DNA of 64,000 nt from Paraburkholderia aspalathi (GTDB lineage Bacteria; Pseudomonadota; Gammaproteobacteria; Burkholderiales; Burkholderiaceae), in assembly GCF_900116445.1 (NCBI RefSeq), contig NZ_FPBH01000016.1, positions 62,001 to 126,000 on the forward strand, read 5' to 3'. The notes below the pieces were generated by a model. The model did not search any database. It worked only from the letters and a program-made list of their open reading frames with translations, and was not told the origin of the DNA. The stretch's first letter is position 1, and every line of letters begins with the position of its first letter. This document shows, in pieces, positions 25,909-35,422 of this stretch. The translations under genes were made by a program, and so were the position numbers.

Positions 25909-27305
25909 AACTGTGGACCGAACGTTCGTTGACGGCTCGCACCACGGTGCTGTTCGCCTCGATCGCGTGCGTGGTGATCGGCACGTTGGGCATGTATTTC
26001 TACCACTCCGCCGAGTTGTCGTTGCAGCGCCGCGCGGACGTGGTGCTCACCGGCCGTGTCGAGCATTTCAGCCGCATCGTGCACGACCTCTATTCGGTCA
26101 GCGACTTGAAGAGCCGGCCGTTGCTGTTCGAGAGCATGCTTGGCGCGGAGCAGGACGTGCTGCTGTTTCGCCGTCCGGGCGAAGCGCCGTTTATCGACGT
26201 GAACCCCGGCAATGTCGCGGTGCCTGCGCTGCAGGCCGGCACCGCGGAGCACTTGCCGACGCTCTCGGACATTCGCCAGACCACGCTGCCGGACGGCGTG
26301 CCGGTTCATTGGGCAATCGCTACCGTCAAAGCGCGTGAGGATGGCAGCGAAGTCGAAGTGATCGCCGCGCATCCGATGACCCAGGAAATGCGGATGCTGG
26401 CCGCCTACCGCAACCGGATTGTGCTGGCCACGCTGACCGGCATGCTGGCTGCCACGCTGCTTGCCTATTACGTGCTGCGCCGCGCGTTGCGGCCGGTGCG
26501 CGAGATCGCCACGCGGGCGGCGCAGATCAGTCCGGCGAGTTTGTCGGTGCGGCTCGACAGCGAGGCCGCGCCAGTCGAATTACGCCAGCTCACGCATGCC
26601 TTCAACGCCATGCTCGACCGTCTTGCCGATGGCTACCAGCGCCTCTCGCAGTTCTCCGCCGATCTGGCGCATGAAATTCGTACACCAGTGGGCGCCTTGA
26701 TCGGCCAGACTCAGGTCACGCTCGCCAAACCGCGCGACGTCGATGAATATCAGCAACTGCTCGAATCGAATCTCGAGGAGCTGAGCCGCTTGAGCCACAT
26801 CGCGGAGAACATTCTGTTTCTCGCGCACGCGGACCATGCGGCGCTTTCCATCGACCGTGAGCCGGTCGATCTGCGCGATGAACTCGTCAGGATCGCAGAC
26901 TATTTCGAAGGTCCCGCCGATGAACGCGGCATGCGCTTTACCGTCGAGGCCCAGGGCGTGGTGTCGGCCAATCCGATGCTATGCCGGCGGGCGATCAACA
27001 ATCTTGTCGTGAATGCGGTGCGATACGGCGCGGACGATACGGTAGTGCGGTTGAGGGGCACACAGGACGAGCAGGGCGCGACCGTGGTGGTGGAAAACGA
27101 CGGTGCGCCAATTCCCGGTGAGCAACTGGACCGCCTGTTTGACCGTTTCTACCGCGGAGATGCAGCACGCAGCGAGTTCACCGAATCGAGCGGGCTGGGG
27201 CTCGCGATCGTCAAGGCAATCATGCATCTGCACGGCGGCACGGCGCGCGTGGTGTGTCCGGTGCCGGGCGTGGTGCGCTTCGAATTGCGCTTTCCGGGCG
27301 CTTAG
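25905..27305 (+). CDS. Sensor histidine kinase (CusS/IrlS-like)
   Basis: The 466-residue product has two transmembrane helices (about residues 12-32 and 168-188) enclosing a periplasmic sensor domain, a HAMP domain (about 188-240), the DHp domain with phospho-acceptor His256 in DLAHEIRTP, and an ATPase domain with NNLVVNAVRYG and SGLGLAIVKAIM. This layout is that of heavy-metal sensor kinases. The gene is coupled to the response regulator. The adjacent molybdoenzyme, cytochrome and DUF5666-like genes are candidate targets. Confidence 0.93.
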   Translation: MKLWTERSLTARTTVLFASIACVVIGTLGMYFYHSAELSLQRRADVVLTGRVEHFSRIVHDLYSVSDLKSRPLLFESMLGAEQDVLLFRRPGEAPFIDVNPGNVAVPALQAGTAEHLPTLSDIRQTTLPDGVPVHWAIATVKAREDGSEVEVIAAHPMTQEMRMLAAYRNRIVLATLTGMLAATLLAYYVLRRALRPVREIATRAAQISPASLSVRLDSEAAPVELRQLTHAFNAMLDRLADGYQRLSQFSADLAHEIRTPVGALIGQTQVTLAKPRDVDEYQQLLESNLEELSRLSHIAENILFLAHADHAALSIDREPVDLRDELVRIADYFEGPADERGMRFTVEAQGVVSANPMLCRRAINNLVVNAVRYGADDTVVRLRGTQDEQGATVVVENDGAPIPGEQLDRLFDRFYRGDAARSEFTESSGLGLAIVKAIMHLHGGTARVVCPVPGVVRFELRFPGA

Positions 27306-27306
27306 C

Positions 27307-27726
27307 TTAGCGGGTTGTTTGCGTGGCTGACGTTGGGTCCGGCGCATGGCAGCACACGCAGAGCTTGTTGCCATCGGGATCGCGAAAGTAGGCGCCGTAA
27401 TAGTCCGCGTGATACCGCGGTCGCAAACCCGGCGGACCTTCGCAGGCGCCGCCGTGAGCAAGCGCCGCAGCATGCGCGCGATCGACCGTGGCGCGGTCCG
27501 TGGCCAGCAGGGCCAACATCTGGCCGTTGCCGACGGTGGCAGGACGACCGTCATGGGGCCTGCTGATCACGAACAGCGGCCGCGGCGCGTCTGCTGGCAT
27601 CCAGCCGGCCCAGCACGCATCCTCATCACGGAACTTGAGCCGCAGTCCTAGTGTTTCCATCAGCACGCCATAGAAGCCGAACGCGTGCTCGAAATCCGTT
27701 ATGCCGACGAATACGTGGGAAAGCAT
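27307..27726 (-). CDS. VOC-family (glyoxalase-like) protein
   Basis: The 139-residue product begins MLSHVFVGITDFEHAFGFY and ends with YYGAYFRDPDGNKLCVCCHA, the two beta-alpha-beta halves of a vicinal-oxygen-chelate domain. Possible metal ligands are His4 and the acidic residue in DPDGNK. Families of this kind include glyoxalases, dioxygenases and resistance proteins; no specific function can be assigned. It converges on the kinase gene with a 1-bp gap. Confidence 0.85.
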   Translation of the reverse strand: MLSHVFVGITDFEHAFGFYGVLMETLGLRLKFRDEDACWAGWMPADAPRPLFVISRPHDGRPATVGNGQMLALLATDRATVDRAHAAALAHGGACEGPPGLRPRYHADYYGAYFRDPDGNKLCVCCHAPDPTSATQTTR

Positions 27727-27887
27727 CAGTGTCGCTCCTCGTTTGTTTTGCAGGCCGACCCAGGCCGGGCCGGATACCGTTACAGCGCAAACCGGTAATG
27801 CCGATACCGGGATGATCGCGCAACTGGTTGCGGCAGCGCGCGGCGGATACGATGAAACATCTCATCCTAATCGTCGGGAAAACCGCT

Positions 27888-28211
27888 ATGAAACGCTTCC
27901 ACATTGCTTTGGCCGTTACCAGCCTCGAGGCTTCCATCGACGATTACAGCGCCCGTCTTGGCCAGCCGCCCACGGCCGTGGTGCCGGGCCGTTACGCGAT
28001 GTGGCGGACCGAACTGCTCAATTTTTCGATCAACGAGATGCCGGACAAAGGTGGGCAGCTCCGGCACGTCGGCTTCGAAGACGACTCTGTAGACGGTTAC
28101 TCGAGCAGCAAGGACGTAAACGGCCTCGAATGGGAGCTGTTTTCGGCGGAAGAGCAGGATCGGCGAATCGTCAGCACTTACGGCGAGGCCGTGCGAACCG
28201 ACAAAGGCTGA
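27888..28211 (+). CDS. Small VOC-family protein
   Basis: The 107-residue product (MKRFHIALAVTSLEASIDDYSARLG) is a single VOC domain with NGLEWELFSAEE at the second motif. The ATG at 27888 follows a CGGGA-type site; the frame is open from 27828, but that extension does not resemble the fold. The N-terminus is like the small CadI/ArsI-type glyoxalase-like proteins, but the family is broad and substrate cannot be told. It is divergent from the VOC gene at 27307-27726. Confidence 0.75.
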   Translation: MKRFHIALAVTSLEASIDDYSARLGQPPTAVVPGRYAMWRTELLNFSINEMPDKGGQLRHVGFEDDSVDGYSSSKDVNGLEWELFSAEEQDRRIVSTYGEAVRTDKG

Positions 28212-28356
28212 CATGCTTTTCTGCGTGGATGCAACCTGAATGCCTGTGCCTGATGGTGCCTCGCGCGACCCGATGTGCCCCCATGCTCTTCGGCACAGCT
28301 TCACGACCGCCGCCCTATACTTGCTGAGGGGCTTGACGAGCCGATGCCTTTCACAG

Positions 28357-28379
28357 CGCTTTGCCGGCCCGGCAAAGCG
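28357..28379. promoter_or_regulatory. Perfect 11-bp-arm palindrome upstream of the ABM protein
   Basis: CGCTTTGCCGG (28357-28367) and CCGGCAAAGCG (28369-28379) are exact reverse complements around a single C. The palindrome lies 36 bp before the ATG at 28416. It could be an operator for a dimeric repressor or a 5'-UTR hairpin; there is no T tract to make it a terminator. Confidence 0.5.
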
Positions 28380-28415
28380 GATCCATTGTCCTCACTTCAC
28401 CCAGGGAGTCGCGCC

Positions 28416-28718
28416 ATGGTCAAACTCGCTCTGTACGTTCGTCTTGAAGCCAAACCCGGCAAGGAACAGGATGTCGAGGCCTTTCTGCTGAGCGGCTTGC
28501 CGCTCGTCGAGGAGGAGCCTGCTACCAGCGCCTGGTTCGGTCTCAAGCTTGGACCGACCACCTATGCCATTTTCGACGCTTTCCCCGACGAAGCTGGCCG
28601 CGAGGCGCATCTGAACGGCAAGGTGGCCGCTGCGCTAATGGCGAAGGCCGGCGAGCTATTCGCCACGCCGCCCAGCATCCACAAACTCGATGTGCTGGCA
28701 TCCAAATTGCCAGGCTGA
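28416..28718 (+). CDS. Antibiotic biosynthesis monooxygenase (ABM) domain protein
   Basis: The 100-residue product is a ferredoxin-like ABM-domain protein: KLALYVRLEAKPGKEQDVEAF, EEPATSAWFGLKLGPTTYAIFDAFPDEAGREAHL. Such small proteins act as heme-like or quinone monooxygenases or as binding proteins; the activity here is unknown. AGGGAG upstream supports the ATG at 28416 over the longer frame. Confidence 0.82.
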   Translation: MVKLALYVRLEAKPGKEQDVEAFLLSGLPLVEEEPATSAWFGLKLGPTTYAIFDAFPDEAGREAHLNGKVAAALMAKAGELFATPPSIHKLDVLASKLPG

Positions 28719-28798
28719 TTGAGCTGCCAATCCGCTGACACGGCGCGGCCTTTTCAACAATCGAATTACACCGTACCAACGTGCGAGGCCGTCGGGCG

Positions 28799-30277
28799 TT
28801 AGTCGCTCGACGCGTCCGCAGACGGACGGTTCGCATAGTGCGCGTGCTTTTCCTCATACATCAGCAGATCGGCGCGTTGCACACCGGCTTCGAGACGGTC
28901 GCCGCGCTGACATGTCGCCGCACCCATCGAAAGACTCAGCAGCGAGCCCGGATAAAACTGGTTGTTCAGATCGACCAACTGGCGGATTGCATCGACCATC
29001 GCGGCGCCGCCACGCTCGTCGGTGTCCGGCATCAGGATCGCAAACTCGTCGCCGCCGATGCGCGCGGCGTGAAACGGCGCGTCCGTCGCTTTGGCGAGGA
29101 CTTCGCCGGCTCGCCGTAACAGCGCGTCACCGGCCGCGTGGCCGAGCTGGTCGTTCACGCGTTTGAGGCCATTCAGATCGGCCATGATGATCGTCACCGG
29201 CCACGGACCCTTGCGCTCCAGCCGGTTCAGTTCATCCACGTAAAAGGAACGGTTGCGCAGCTTGGTCAGCACGTCATGCTTGCCAAGGAACTCCAGATAA
29301 GCTTCGGCCTTCTTGCGCGCCGTGATGTCGGTGAGGGCCACCAGCACCAGGTCCCAATTCTTTTCATGACCCGGTAGTACGGAGAACTGCAGGTGCACAT
29401 GCACCTCGTTGCCGTCGAGCGAATAGTTGAGCACTTCGCGCTGCTGGAACAGCTTGCCGTCCCATAGATCGATCAACTGCTCGCGGAAATGCGGCCGCAT
29501 ATCGTCGCGGAAAACGTCCGGCAGGCGCGCCAGCAGCGTTTTCTTGTCTTTTGCCACGAACATGTCGAGCGTGTGCTGGTTCACGTCGAGTACGTGGATT
29601 TCCTGCATGCAGCGCTCGACAAACTCGGGATGCACGTCGGTAAACACGCGGAAATCGCTGATGCCGGCGGAGCGCGCGTCGTCGAGCAGACGCTTGACCG
29701 CGCTGAAATCTTCCACCCACAACGAGACCGGCGAATATTCGAACAGACCGCGCACATACTGTTCGGCGAGCGTCACGCGATGCCGCGCGCCTTCGAGTTC
29801 GGTAATGTCTTCGACCGATACGAGCACGCGGTCCCAGCGGTCTTCATGGCCGGGCAGCACGGCGCCCTTGAGCAGCACGTCGAGGCGGCGTCCGCCGAGC
29901 GTGTAGTTGACCGTCTGGCTCGTGAAATGCGCCTGGCCAGCCCACAGTTGACATAGCTCCTCGAGGTGAGTCTTGAGCATGTCGTCGCGGAACACGGAGG
30001 CGAGATTGCTGGTGAGCGCGTCGAAATCGGCGGCCTCGAATTGCGTCAGCGTTTTCTGGTTGACCTTGATGACGCCGATGCTATGCGCGCATTCGGCGAC
30101 AAGAGCCGGATATTGGGCGAAATGGGCACGCAGATCGGTCACGCCTTCTGCCCGCCATTTGTCGAATAGCGCACGCACGCCGCTGAAGTCTTCGAGCCAG
30201 AGCGAGACAGGCGCGAGTTCGAACATTTCGGAATCGTCGTTGGCGGGCGCTGAGCCGCTTCGGAGGGTGTCCTGCAT
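28799..30277 (-). CDS. Diguanylate cyclase with two tandem PAS-like sensor domains
   Basis: The 492-residue product carries two homologous PAS-like domains (about residues 14-135 and 168-305) that share PVSLWLEDFS/PVSLWVEDFS, VNQKTL/VNQHTL, FRDDM and LPGHE motifs, so they arose by duplication. A GGDEF domain follows (about 320-480) with an intact RIGGDEF active site near residue 408, so it should make c-di-GMP. The RxxD inhibitory site five residues before GGDEF is absent (DAPF). No transmembrane helix, hence cytoplasmic sensing. GGGA upstream supports the start. Ligand unknown. Confidence 0.92.
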   Translation of the reverse strand: MQDTLRSGSAPANDDSEMFELAPVSLWLEDFSGVRALFDKWRAEGVTDLRAHFAQYPALVAECAHSIGVIKVNQKTLTQFEAADFDALTSNLASVFRDDMLKTHLEELCQLWAGQAHFTSQTVNYTLGGRRLDVLLKGAVLPGHEDRWDRVLVSVEDITELEGARHRVTLAEQYVRGLFEYSPVSLWVEDFSAVKRLLDDARSAGISDFRVFTDVHPEFVERCMQEIHVLDVNQHTLDMFVAKDKKTLLARLPDVFRDDMRPHFREQLIDLWDGKLFQQREVLNYSLDGNEVHVHLQFSVLPGHEKNWDLVLVALTDITARKKAEAYLEFLGKHDVLTKLRNRSFYVDELNRLERKGPWPVTIIMADLNGLKRVNDQLGHAAGDALLRRAGEVLAKATDAPFHAARIGGDEFAILMPDTDERGGAAMVDAIRQLVDLNNQFYPGSLLSLSMGAATCQRGDRLEAGVQRADLLMYEEKHAHYANRPSADASSD

Positions 30278-30545
30278 GAGATTCCCGTGGTCGGAGTTCC
30301 GGCTATTCTAAAGCGGCTTGGATTCGGCTCAAAAGAAAGACGCATGGCGCATATTTTTCGCGCCGATCCATTCACGAAGATAACGGCGTGGTTCGCAGGG
30401 ACTTTAAGCTGCGCGGCGGCAAGTTCGCAACCGGGTTTTTTACTTGCGATCTCAACTGATCGCCCGCCAGCAGGGCCGCGGGAGGCTTGTTACACTCACT
30501 CGTCGCATCCCCCGTCTCTCGTCGCCTTAAGAAAAAACACCCGTC

Positions 30546-31478
30546 ATGAAGCCATCCCTGCTGGTTCTGATCCCCTTGAAAGACGCAAGCCGCGCCAGTG
30601 TCGAGACTGCTTTCGAGGTCGTCTATGCCCCCGATGCCGGCCAACGAACCGCCGCGATCGCCGCGCACGGCGAGACGATCCGCGCCGTGCTGACTAGCGG
30701 CACAGCGGGGCTGACGACTGCGGAAATCGACCGGATGCCGCAACTCGAGTTTGTCAGCGCGCTCGGCGCCGGCTACGAAAACCTCGCCGTCGATCACGCT
30801 CGCTCGCGCGGCATCGTACTCGTCAACGGCGCGGGCACCAACGATCACTGCGTGGCCGATCACGCGTTCGCCTTGCTGCTTGCGGTGGTGCGCGACGTGC
30901 CGCAACTCGATCAGGCCACCCGCAAGGGCGCCTGGCGCGACACGTTGCCGATGCACCCCAACGTGTCCGGCAAGCGGCTCGGCATAGTCGGGCTCGGCAA
31001 TATCGGCGAGAAGATCGCGCGGCGTGGCGCCGGGTTCGATATGGAAATCGGTTATCACAACCGCAAACCCCGCGAAGGCTCGCCGCTGCGCTATTTCGAC
31101 AGCGTGCAGGGTTTGGCGCAATGGTGTGACTTTCTGGTGGTCGCGACACCCGGTGGCGCCGGTACGCGTCATCTGATTGACAAGGCGGTGCTGGACGCAC
31201 TCGGGCCGGACGGTTTCGTGGTCAACGTCTCGCGCGGCAGCGTGGTGGATACCGCTGCTTTAGCGGATGCGCTTGCCACCAGCGCGATCGCCGGCGCGGG
31301 TCTCGACGTCTATGAGAGCGAGCCGCATCCGCCTGAGGCCTTGCTGACGCTGCGCAACGTAGTTCTGACGCCGCATGTGGGCGGCCGCTCGCCGGAGGCG
31401 ATCACGGCTTCGGTCGACAATTTCCTCGCCAACGCCAGACGGCACTTTGCCGGCGAGGCGGTATTGACGCCGATCTGA
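30546..31478 (+). CDS. D-2-hydroxyacid dehydrogenase (GhrB/hydroxypyruvate reductase-like)
   Basis: The enzyme family reduces 2-keto acids such as glyoxylate or hydroxypyruvate with NAD(P)H. The 310-residue product has the nucleotide-binding motif GLGNIG (about 149-154), the catalytic Arg in NVSRGSVVD, the catalytic Glu in YESEPHPP and the catalytic His in TPHVGG. It stands alone in front of the soe-like operon with a 145-bp gap. Substrate is not evident. Confidence 0.9.
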   Translation: MKPSLLVLIPLKDASRASVETAFEVVYAPDAGQRTAAIAAHGETIRAVLTSGTAGLTTAEIDRMPQLEFVSALGAGYENLAVDHARSRGIVLVNGAGTNDHCVADHAFALLLAVVRDVPQLDQATRKGAWRDTLPMHPNVSGKRLGIVGLGNIGEKIARRGAGFDMEIGYHNRKPREGSPLRYFDSVQGLAQWCDFLVVATPGGAGTRHLIDKAVLDALGPDGFVVNVSRGSVVDTAALADALATSAIAGAGLDVYESEPHPPEALLTLRNVVLTPHVGGRSPEAITASVDNFLANARRHFAGEAVLTPI

Positions 31479-31623
31479 CATTTGAAGGCAAACTGAAACC
31501 ATCAGCCCAGCGGATAGTTTCTCTCACAAATCGCGATTTCCCTTGTAGGCTCGTGGCGAATAGGATGGTCGGTATCAAACCCACCTCGCTTCGACACAGC
31601 CGGAGCCGCGACGGAGATCCCGC

Positions 31624-34545
31624 ATGGAACACCACGCCCGCACGCAGGACGAACGGCTCGAGATCAAGACGACTACCTGCTACATGTGCGCCTGCCGCTG
31701 CGGCATCCGCGTGCATCTGCGTGAAGGGGAAGTTCGCTATATCGACGGCAACCCCGAGCATCCGCTGAATCAGGGTGTGATCTGTGCGAAGGGCGCCTCG
31801 GGCATCATGAAGCAGTACTCGCCCGCGCGCCTGACCCAGCCGTTGATGCGCAAGGCCGGCGCGGAGCGGGGCAGTGCGCAGTTCGAGCCGGTGTCGTGGG
31901 AGGTCGCGTTCGACGTGCTCGAAAAGCGCCTCTCCGTGATTCGCGCCACCGATCCGAAGAAATTCGCGCTGTTCACCGGCCGCGACCAGATGCAGGCGCT
32001 GACCGGCCTCTTCGCCAAACAGTTCGGCACGCCTAATTACGCGGCGCATGGCGGCTTCTGCTCGGCCAATATGGCGGCCGGGATGATCTATACGATCGGC
32101 GGCTCGTTCTGGGAGTTCGGCGGCCCCGATCTCGACAGCGCCAAACTCTTCTTCATGATCGGCACGGCGGAAGATCATCATTCGAATCCGCTCAAGATCG
32201 CTATTTCGAAGTTCAAGCGCGCGGGTGGGCGCTTTATCGCAATCAATCCGATCCGTACCGGCTATGCGGCGATTGCCGACGAATGGGTGCCGATCAAACC
32301 CGGCACCGACGGCGCGCTGTTTATGGCGTTTCTGCACGAACTGATCGCGGCCGACGCCTGGGATCACGAGTTCGTGCAGCGTTATACGAACGCGGCGGAA
32401 CTCGTGGATCTCGATGAGGCCAGCGAAAACTTCGGCCTGTTCGTGCGCGATCCGGATAGGCCGGTTGGCAATCCGCTGTTTCCGCAGAACCATCTCTGGT
32501 GGGATGCCGCAGCCGCGCGCACCGTGCCGCACCATGCACCCGGTGTGACGCCCGCGCTCGACGGCCGCTATACGCTCGCGGACGGCACGCCGGTCACGCC
32601 GTCGTTCGCCTTGCTGCGCGAACGCGTGGCCGATTGCACGCCCGAGTGGGCCGCGGAGATTACGGGCATTGCCGCGGACACGATCCGGCGCCTCGCTGGC
32701 GAAATGATTCAGACGAGCCGCGATCACCGGATCACGCTGCCGATCCAATGGACCGACGCGTGGGGCAAGTCGCACGAGACCGTCACCGGCAATCCGGTCG
32801 CTTTTCACGCGATGCGCGGGCTAGCCGCGCATTCCAACGGCTTCCAGTCGATCCGCGCGCTGGCGGTGCTGATGTCACTGCTGGGCACGATCGACCGCCC
32901 TGGCGGCTTTCGTCACAAATCGCCGTTTCCTCGTGCGGTGCCGCCATCGGCGAAACCACCGAACAGCCCGGATGCCGTCAAGCCGAACACGCCGCTTGCC
33001 ACCGGTCCGCTTGGCTGGCCCGCCGCGCCCGAAGACCTGTTCATCGACGAACACGGCGGTCCGGTTCGCATCGACAAGGCCTTCTCCTGGGAATATCCGC
33101 TTGCCGTGCACGGCGTGATGCATAGCGTGATCACCAATGCCTGGCGTGGTGACCCCTATCCCATCGACACGCTGCTGATTTTCATGGCCAACATGGCCTG
33201 GAATTCGTCGATGAACACGATGAAGGTGCGCGAGATGCTCGCGGACAAGCACGCGAACGGCGAGTACAAGATTCCGTTTCTCGTGGTGTGCGACGCATTC
33301 CAGTCAGAGATGACGGCTTTTGCCGATCTGATCCTCCCGGACACGACCTATCTTGAACGGCACGACGCGATGTCGATGCTCGACCGGCCGATCTCCGAAT
33401 TTGACGGTCCGGTGGATTCCGTGCGCGTGCCGGTCGTGCCGCCGACGGGTCAATGCAAGCCGTTTCAGGAAGTGCTGATCGAACTCGCTTCGCGCCTCAA
33501 GTTTCCGGCCTTCACGACGGCCGAGGGCACGCGCCGCTTCCGGGACTATCCCGACTTCATCATCAATCACACGACGACGCCTGATTCCGGCGTGGGCTTT
33601 CTGATCGGCTGGCGCGGCAAAGACGGCGACAAGGCGCTGGTCGGCGAGCCGAATCCGCAGCAGTGGGAACAATATGCAAAGAACAACTGCGTGTTCCATT
33701 ACCGCTTGCCAGAGACGCTCCAATACATGCGCAACTGCAACGGGCCGTATCTCGACTGGGCAGTGAAAAACGGCTTCCGTAAATTCAACGAGCCGATCCT
33801 GATCCAGTTGTACTCCGACGTCATGCAGAAGTTCAGGCTCGCCGCGCAAGGCCGGAGGAGCGGCAGGCAACCGCCGGAGCACCTGCGGGCGCGGGTCGAA
33901 AAGTATTTCGATCCGCTGCCGTTCTGGTATGCGCCGCTCGAAAGCGATTCGACCGATCTCACGCGTTTTCCGCTGGCCGCGGTGACGCAACGGCCTATGG
34001 CGATGTATCACTCGTGGGATTCGCAGAACGCGTGGCTGCGGCAGATTCATGGCGAGAACTATCTCTACATGAATCCGTTGATGGCAGCCGAAAACGGCAT
34101 TGCCGACGGCAGCTGGATCTATGCCGAATCGCAATGGGGCCGCGTGCGCTGCATGGCGCGCTTTAGCGAGACCGTCGAGCCGGGGACGGTGTGGACCTGG
34201 AATGCGATCGGCAAGGCGTCGGGCGCATGGAACCTCGGCGCGGGGGCGAACGAATCGCAGCGCGGCTTCCTGCTTAATCACCTCATCACCGACGAGTTGC
34301 CCGGTCGCAACGAAGCCGCCGCGCGTCTCTCGAATTCGGACCCGGTGACAGGCCAGGCCGCGTGGTACGACGTGCGCGTGCGCATCTATCCGGCGGAAGC
34401 GGATGCGCGCCATACGCTGCCGCAGTTCGGTGCGATGCCCGCGTTGCCGGGATCGAACGGAGTGATATCGCGGCTCGTGCAGACCTATTTCGCGGGGCGC
34501 GGCGAATTTGCGGCACGGCTGCGCGGTGCGGTGGGTCGCAAGTGA
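31624..34545 (+). CDS. soeA: Cytoplasmic molybdopterin oxidoreductase, probable sulfite dehydrogenase SoeA
   Basis: The 973-residue catalytic subunit belongs to the DMSO-reductase superfamily. A 4Fe-4S site is built by C19-x2-C22-x3-C26 and Cys in GVICAKG near 54 (KTTTCYMCACRCGIRVHL), followed by molybdopterin-binding and C-terminal dinucleotide-binding domains. No Tat signal is present, so it stays in the cytoplasm. This, the TTCYMCACRCGI motif and the order catalytic subunit, 4x4Fe-4S subunit, membrane anchor fit SoeABC, which oxidises sulfite to sulfate and feeds electrons to quinone. Other DMSO-reductase-type complexes cannot be excluded. CGGAG precedes the ATG. Confidence 0.72.
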   Translation: MEHHARTQDERLEIKTTTCYMCACRCGIRVHLREGEVRYIDGNPEHPLNQGVICAKGASGIMKQYSPARLTQPLMRKAGAERGSAQFEPVSWEVAFDVLEKRLSVIRATDPKKFALFTGRDQMQALTGLFAKQFGTPNYAAHGGFCSANMAAGMIYTIGGSFWEFGGPDLDSAKLFFMIGTAEDHHSNPLKIAISKFKRAGGRFIAINPIRTGYAAIADEWVPIKPGTDGALFMAFLHELIAADAWDHEFVQRYTNAAELVDLDEASENFGLFVRDPDRPVGNPLFPQNHLWWDAAAARTVPHHAPGVTPALDGRYTLADGTPVTPSFALLRERVADCTPEWAAEITGIAADTIRRLAGEMIQTSRDHRITLPIQWTDAWGKSHETVTGNPVAFHAMRGLAAHSNGFQSIRALAVLMSLLGTIDRPGGFRHKSPFPRAVPPSAKPPNSPDAVKPNTPLATGPLGWPAAPEDLFIDEHGGPVRIDKAFSWEYPLAVHGVMHSVITNAWRGDPYPIDTLLIFMANMAWNSSMNTMKVREMLADKHANGEYKIPFLVVCDAFQSEMTAFADLILPDTTYLERHDAMSMLDRPISEFDGPVDSVRVPVVPPTGQCKPFQEVLIELASRLKFPAFTTAEGTRRFRDYPDFIINHTTTPDSGVGFLIGWRGKDGDKALVGEPNPQQWEQYAKNNCVFHYRLPETLQYMRNCNGPYLDWAVKNGFRKFNEPILIQLYSDVMQKFRLAAQGRRSGRQPPEHLRARVEKYFDPLPFWYAPLESDSTDLTRFPLAAVTQRPMAMYHSWDSQNAWLRQIHGENYLYMNPLMAAENGIADGSWIYAESQWGRVRCMARFSETVEPGTVWTWNAIGKASGAWNLGAGANESQRGFLLNHLITDELPGRNEAAARLSNSDPVTGQAAWYDVRVRIYPAEADARHTLPQFGAMPALPGSNGVISRLVQTYFAGRGEFAARLRGAVGRK

Positions 34546-34655
34546 TGCGGGATTCGCAGGAAACGCAGGATTCGCACGCGAGCAATGCGAAACCCGGGCG
34601 CCGCAGAACCGCGGGCAGCGCGCGAATAACGCAGTAAAGCAGCAAGGAGCCTTTG

Positions 34656-35411
34656 ATGACTCAGATGGCGTTAGTGATCGACCTGAACGTGTGCGTGGGA
34701 TGCCAGGCTTGCGTGACGAGTTGCAAGGAGTGGAATACGTCGGGTGAGTCGGGCAGTCTCGCCGATCTCAATCCGTACGACGCCGATCCCTCCGGCACCT
34801 TCTTCAATCGCGTGCAGAGCTTCGAGGCCGGCAGCTACCCGAACGCCGACACGATCCACTTCCCGAAGTCGTGCCTGCACTGCGAGGACCCGCCGTGCGT
34901 GCCGGTGTGTCCGACCGGCGCCAGCTACAAGCGCAAGGAAGACGGTCTCGTGCTGGTCGATTTCGACAAGTGCATCGGCTGTAAATACTGCGCGTGGGCC
35001 TGTCCATACGGTGCGCGCGAACTCGACGAAGCGCGCAAGGAGATGACCAAGTGCACGCTATGCGTCGATCGCATTCACGATGAAAACCTCTCCGAGCGCG
35101 ACCGGCAACCCGCGTGCGTGCTCGCGTGCCCGACTTCAGCGCGACTGTTCGGCGATATTCACGATCCGGAGTCGGTGGTGTCGAAGGCAATTGAGGAACG
35201 GGGTGGGTATCAGTTGATGCCTGAGTGGAACACCAAGCCGGCGAATCACTATTTGCCGCGCATTACGACGTCGGCATCGGGTTGCGGCAGCGATGCATGC
35301 TCGTGCAAGGGCGCGGGCACGGCGCTTGAGACGCCCGAATCGCTCGACTCACTTGATGCACAACTCGAACACGGTCAACTGCATCTTGCGTCAATGGCGA
35401 CGCGTATCTAA
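34656..35411 (+). CDS. soeB: 4Fe-4S electron-transfer subunit, probable SoeB
   Basis: The 251-residue product is a DmsB-type ferredoxin subunit with four cysteine clusters: CVGCQACVTSC (about 13-23), CLHCEDPPCVPVCP, CIGCKYCAWACP and CTLCVD plus CVLACP. It passes electrons between the catalytic and membrane subunits. The ATG at 34656 has AAGGAG at 34644-34649; a TTG one codon earlier is less likely. An unusual extra C-terminal segment holds GCGSDACSCKG and a Leu-rich tail. It is the second gene of the probable soeABC operon. Confidence 0.82.
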   Translation: MTQMALVIDLNVCVGCQACVTSCKEWNTSGESGSLADLNPYDADPSGTFFNRVQSFEAGSYPNADTIHFPKSCLHCEDPPCVPVCPTGASYKRKEDGLVLVDFDKCIGCKYCAWACPYGARELDEARKEMTKCTLCVDRIHDENLSERDRQPACVLACPTSARLFGDIHDPESVVSKAIEERGGYQLMPEWNTKPANHYLPRITTSASGCGSDACSCKGAGTALETPESLDSLDAQLEHGQLHLASMATRI

Positions 35412-35422
35412 AGGACCTCGCG

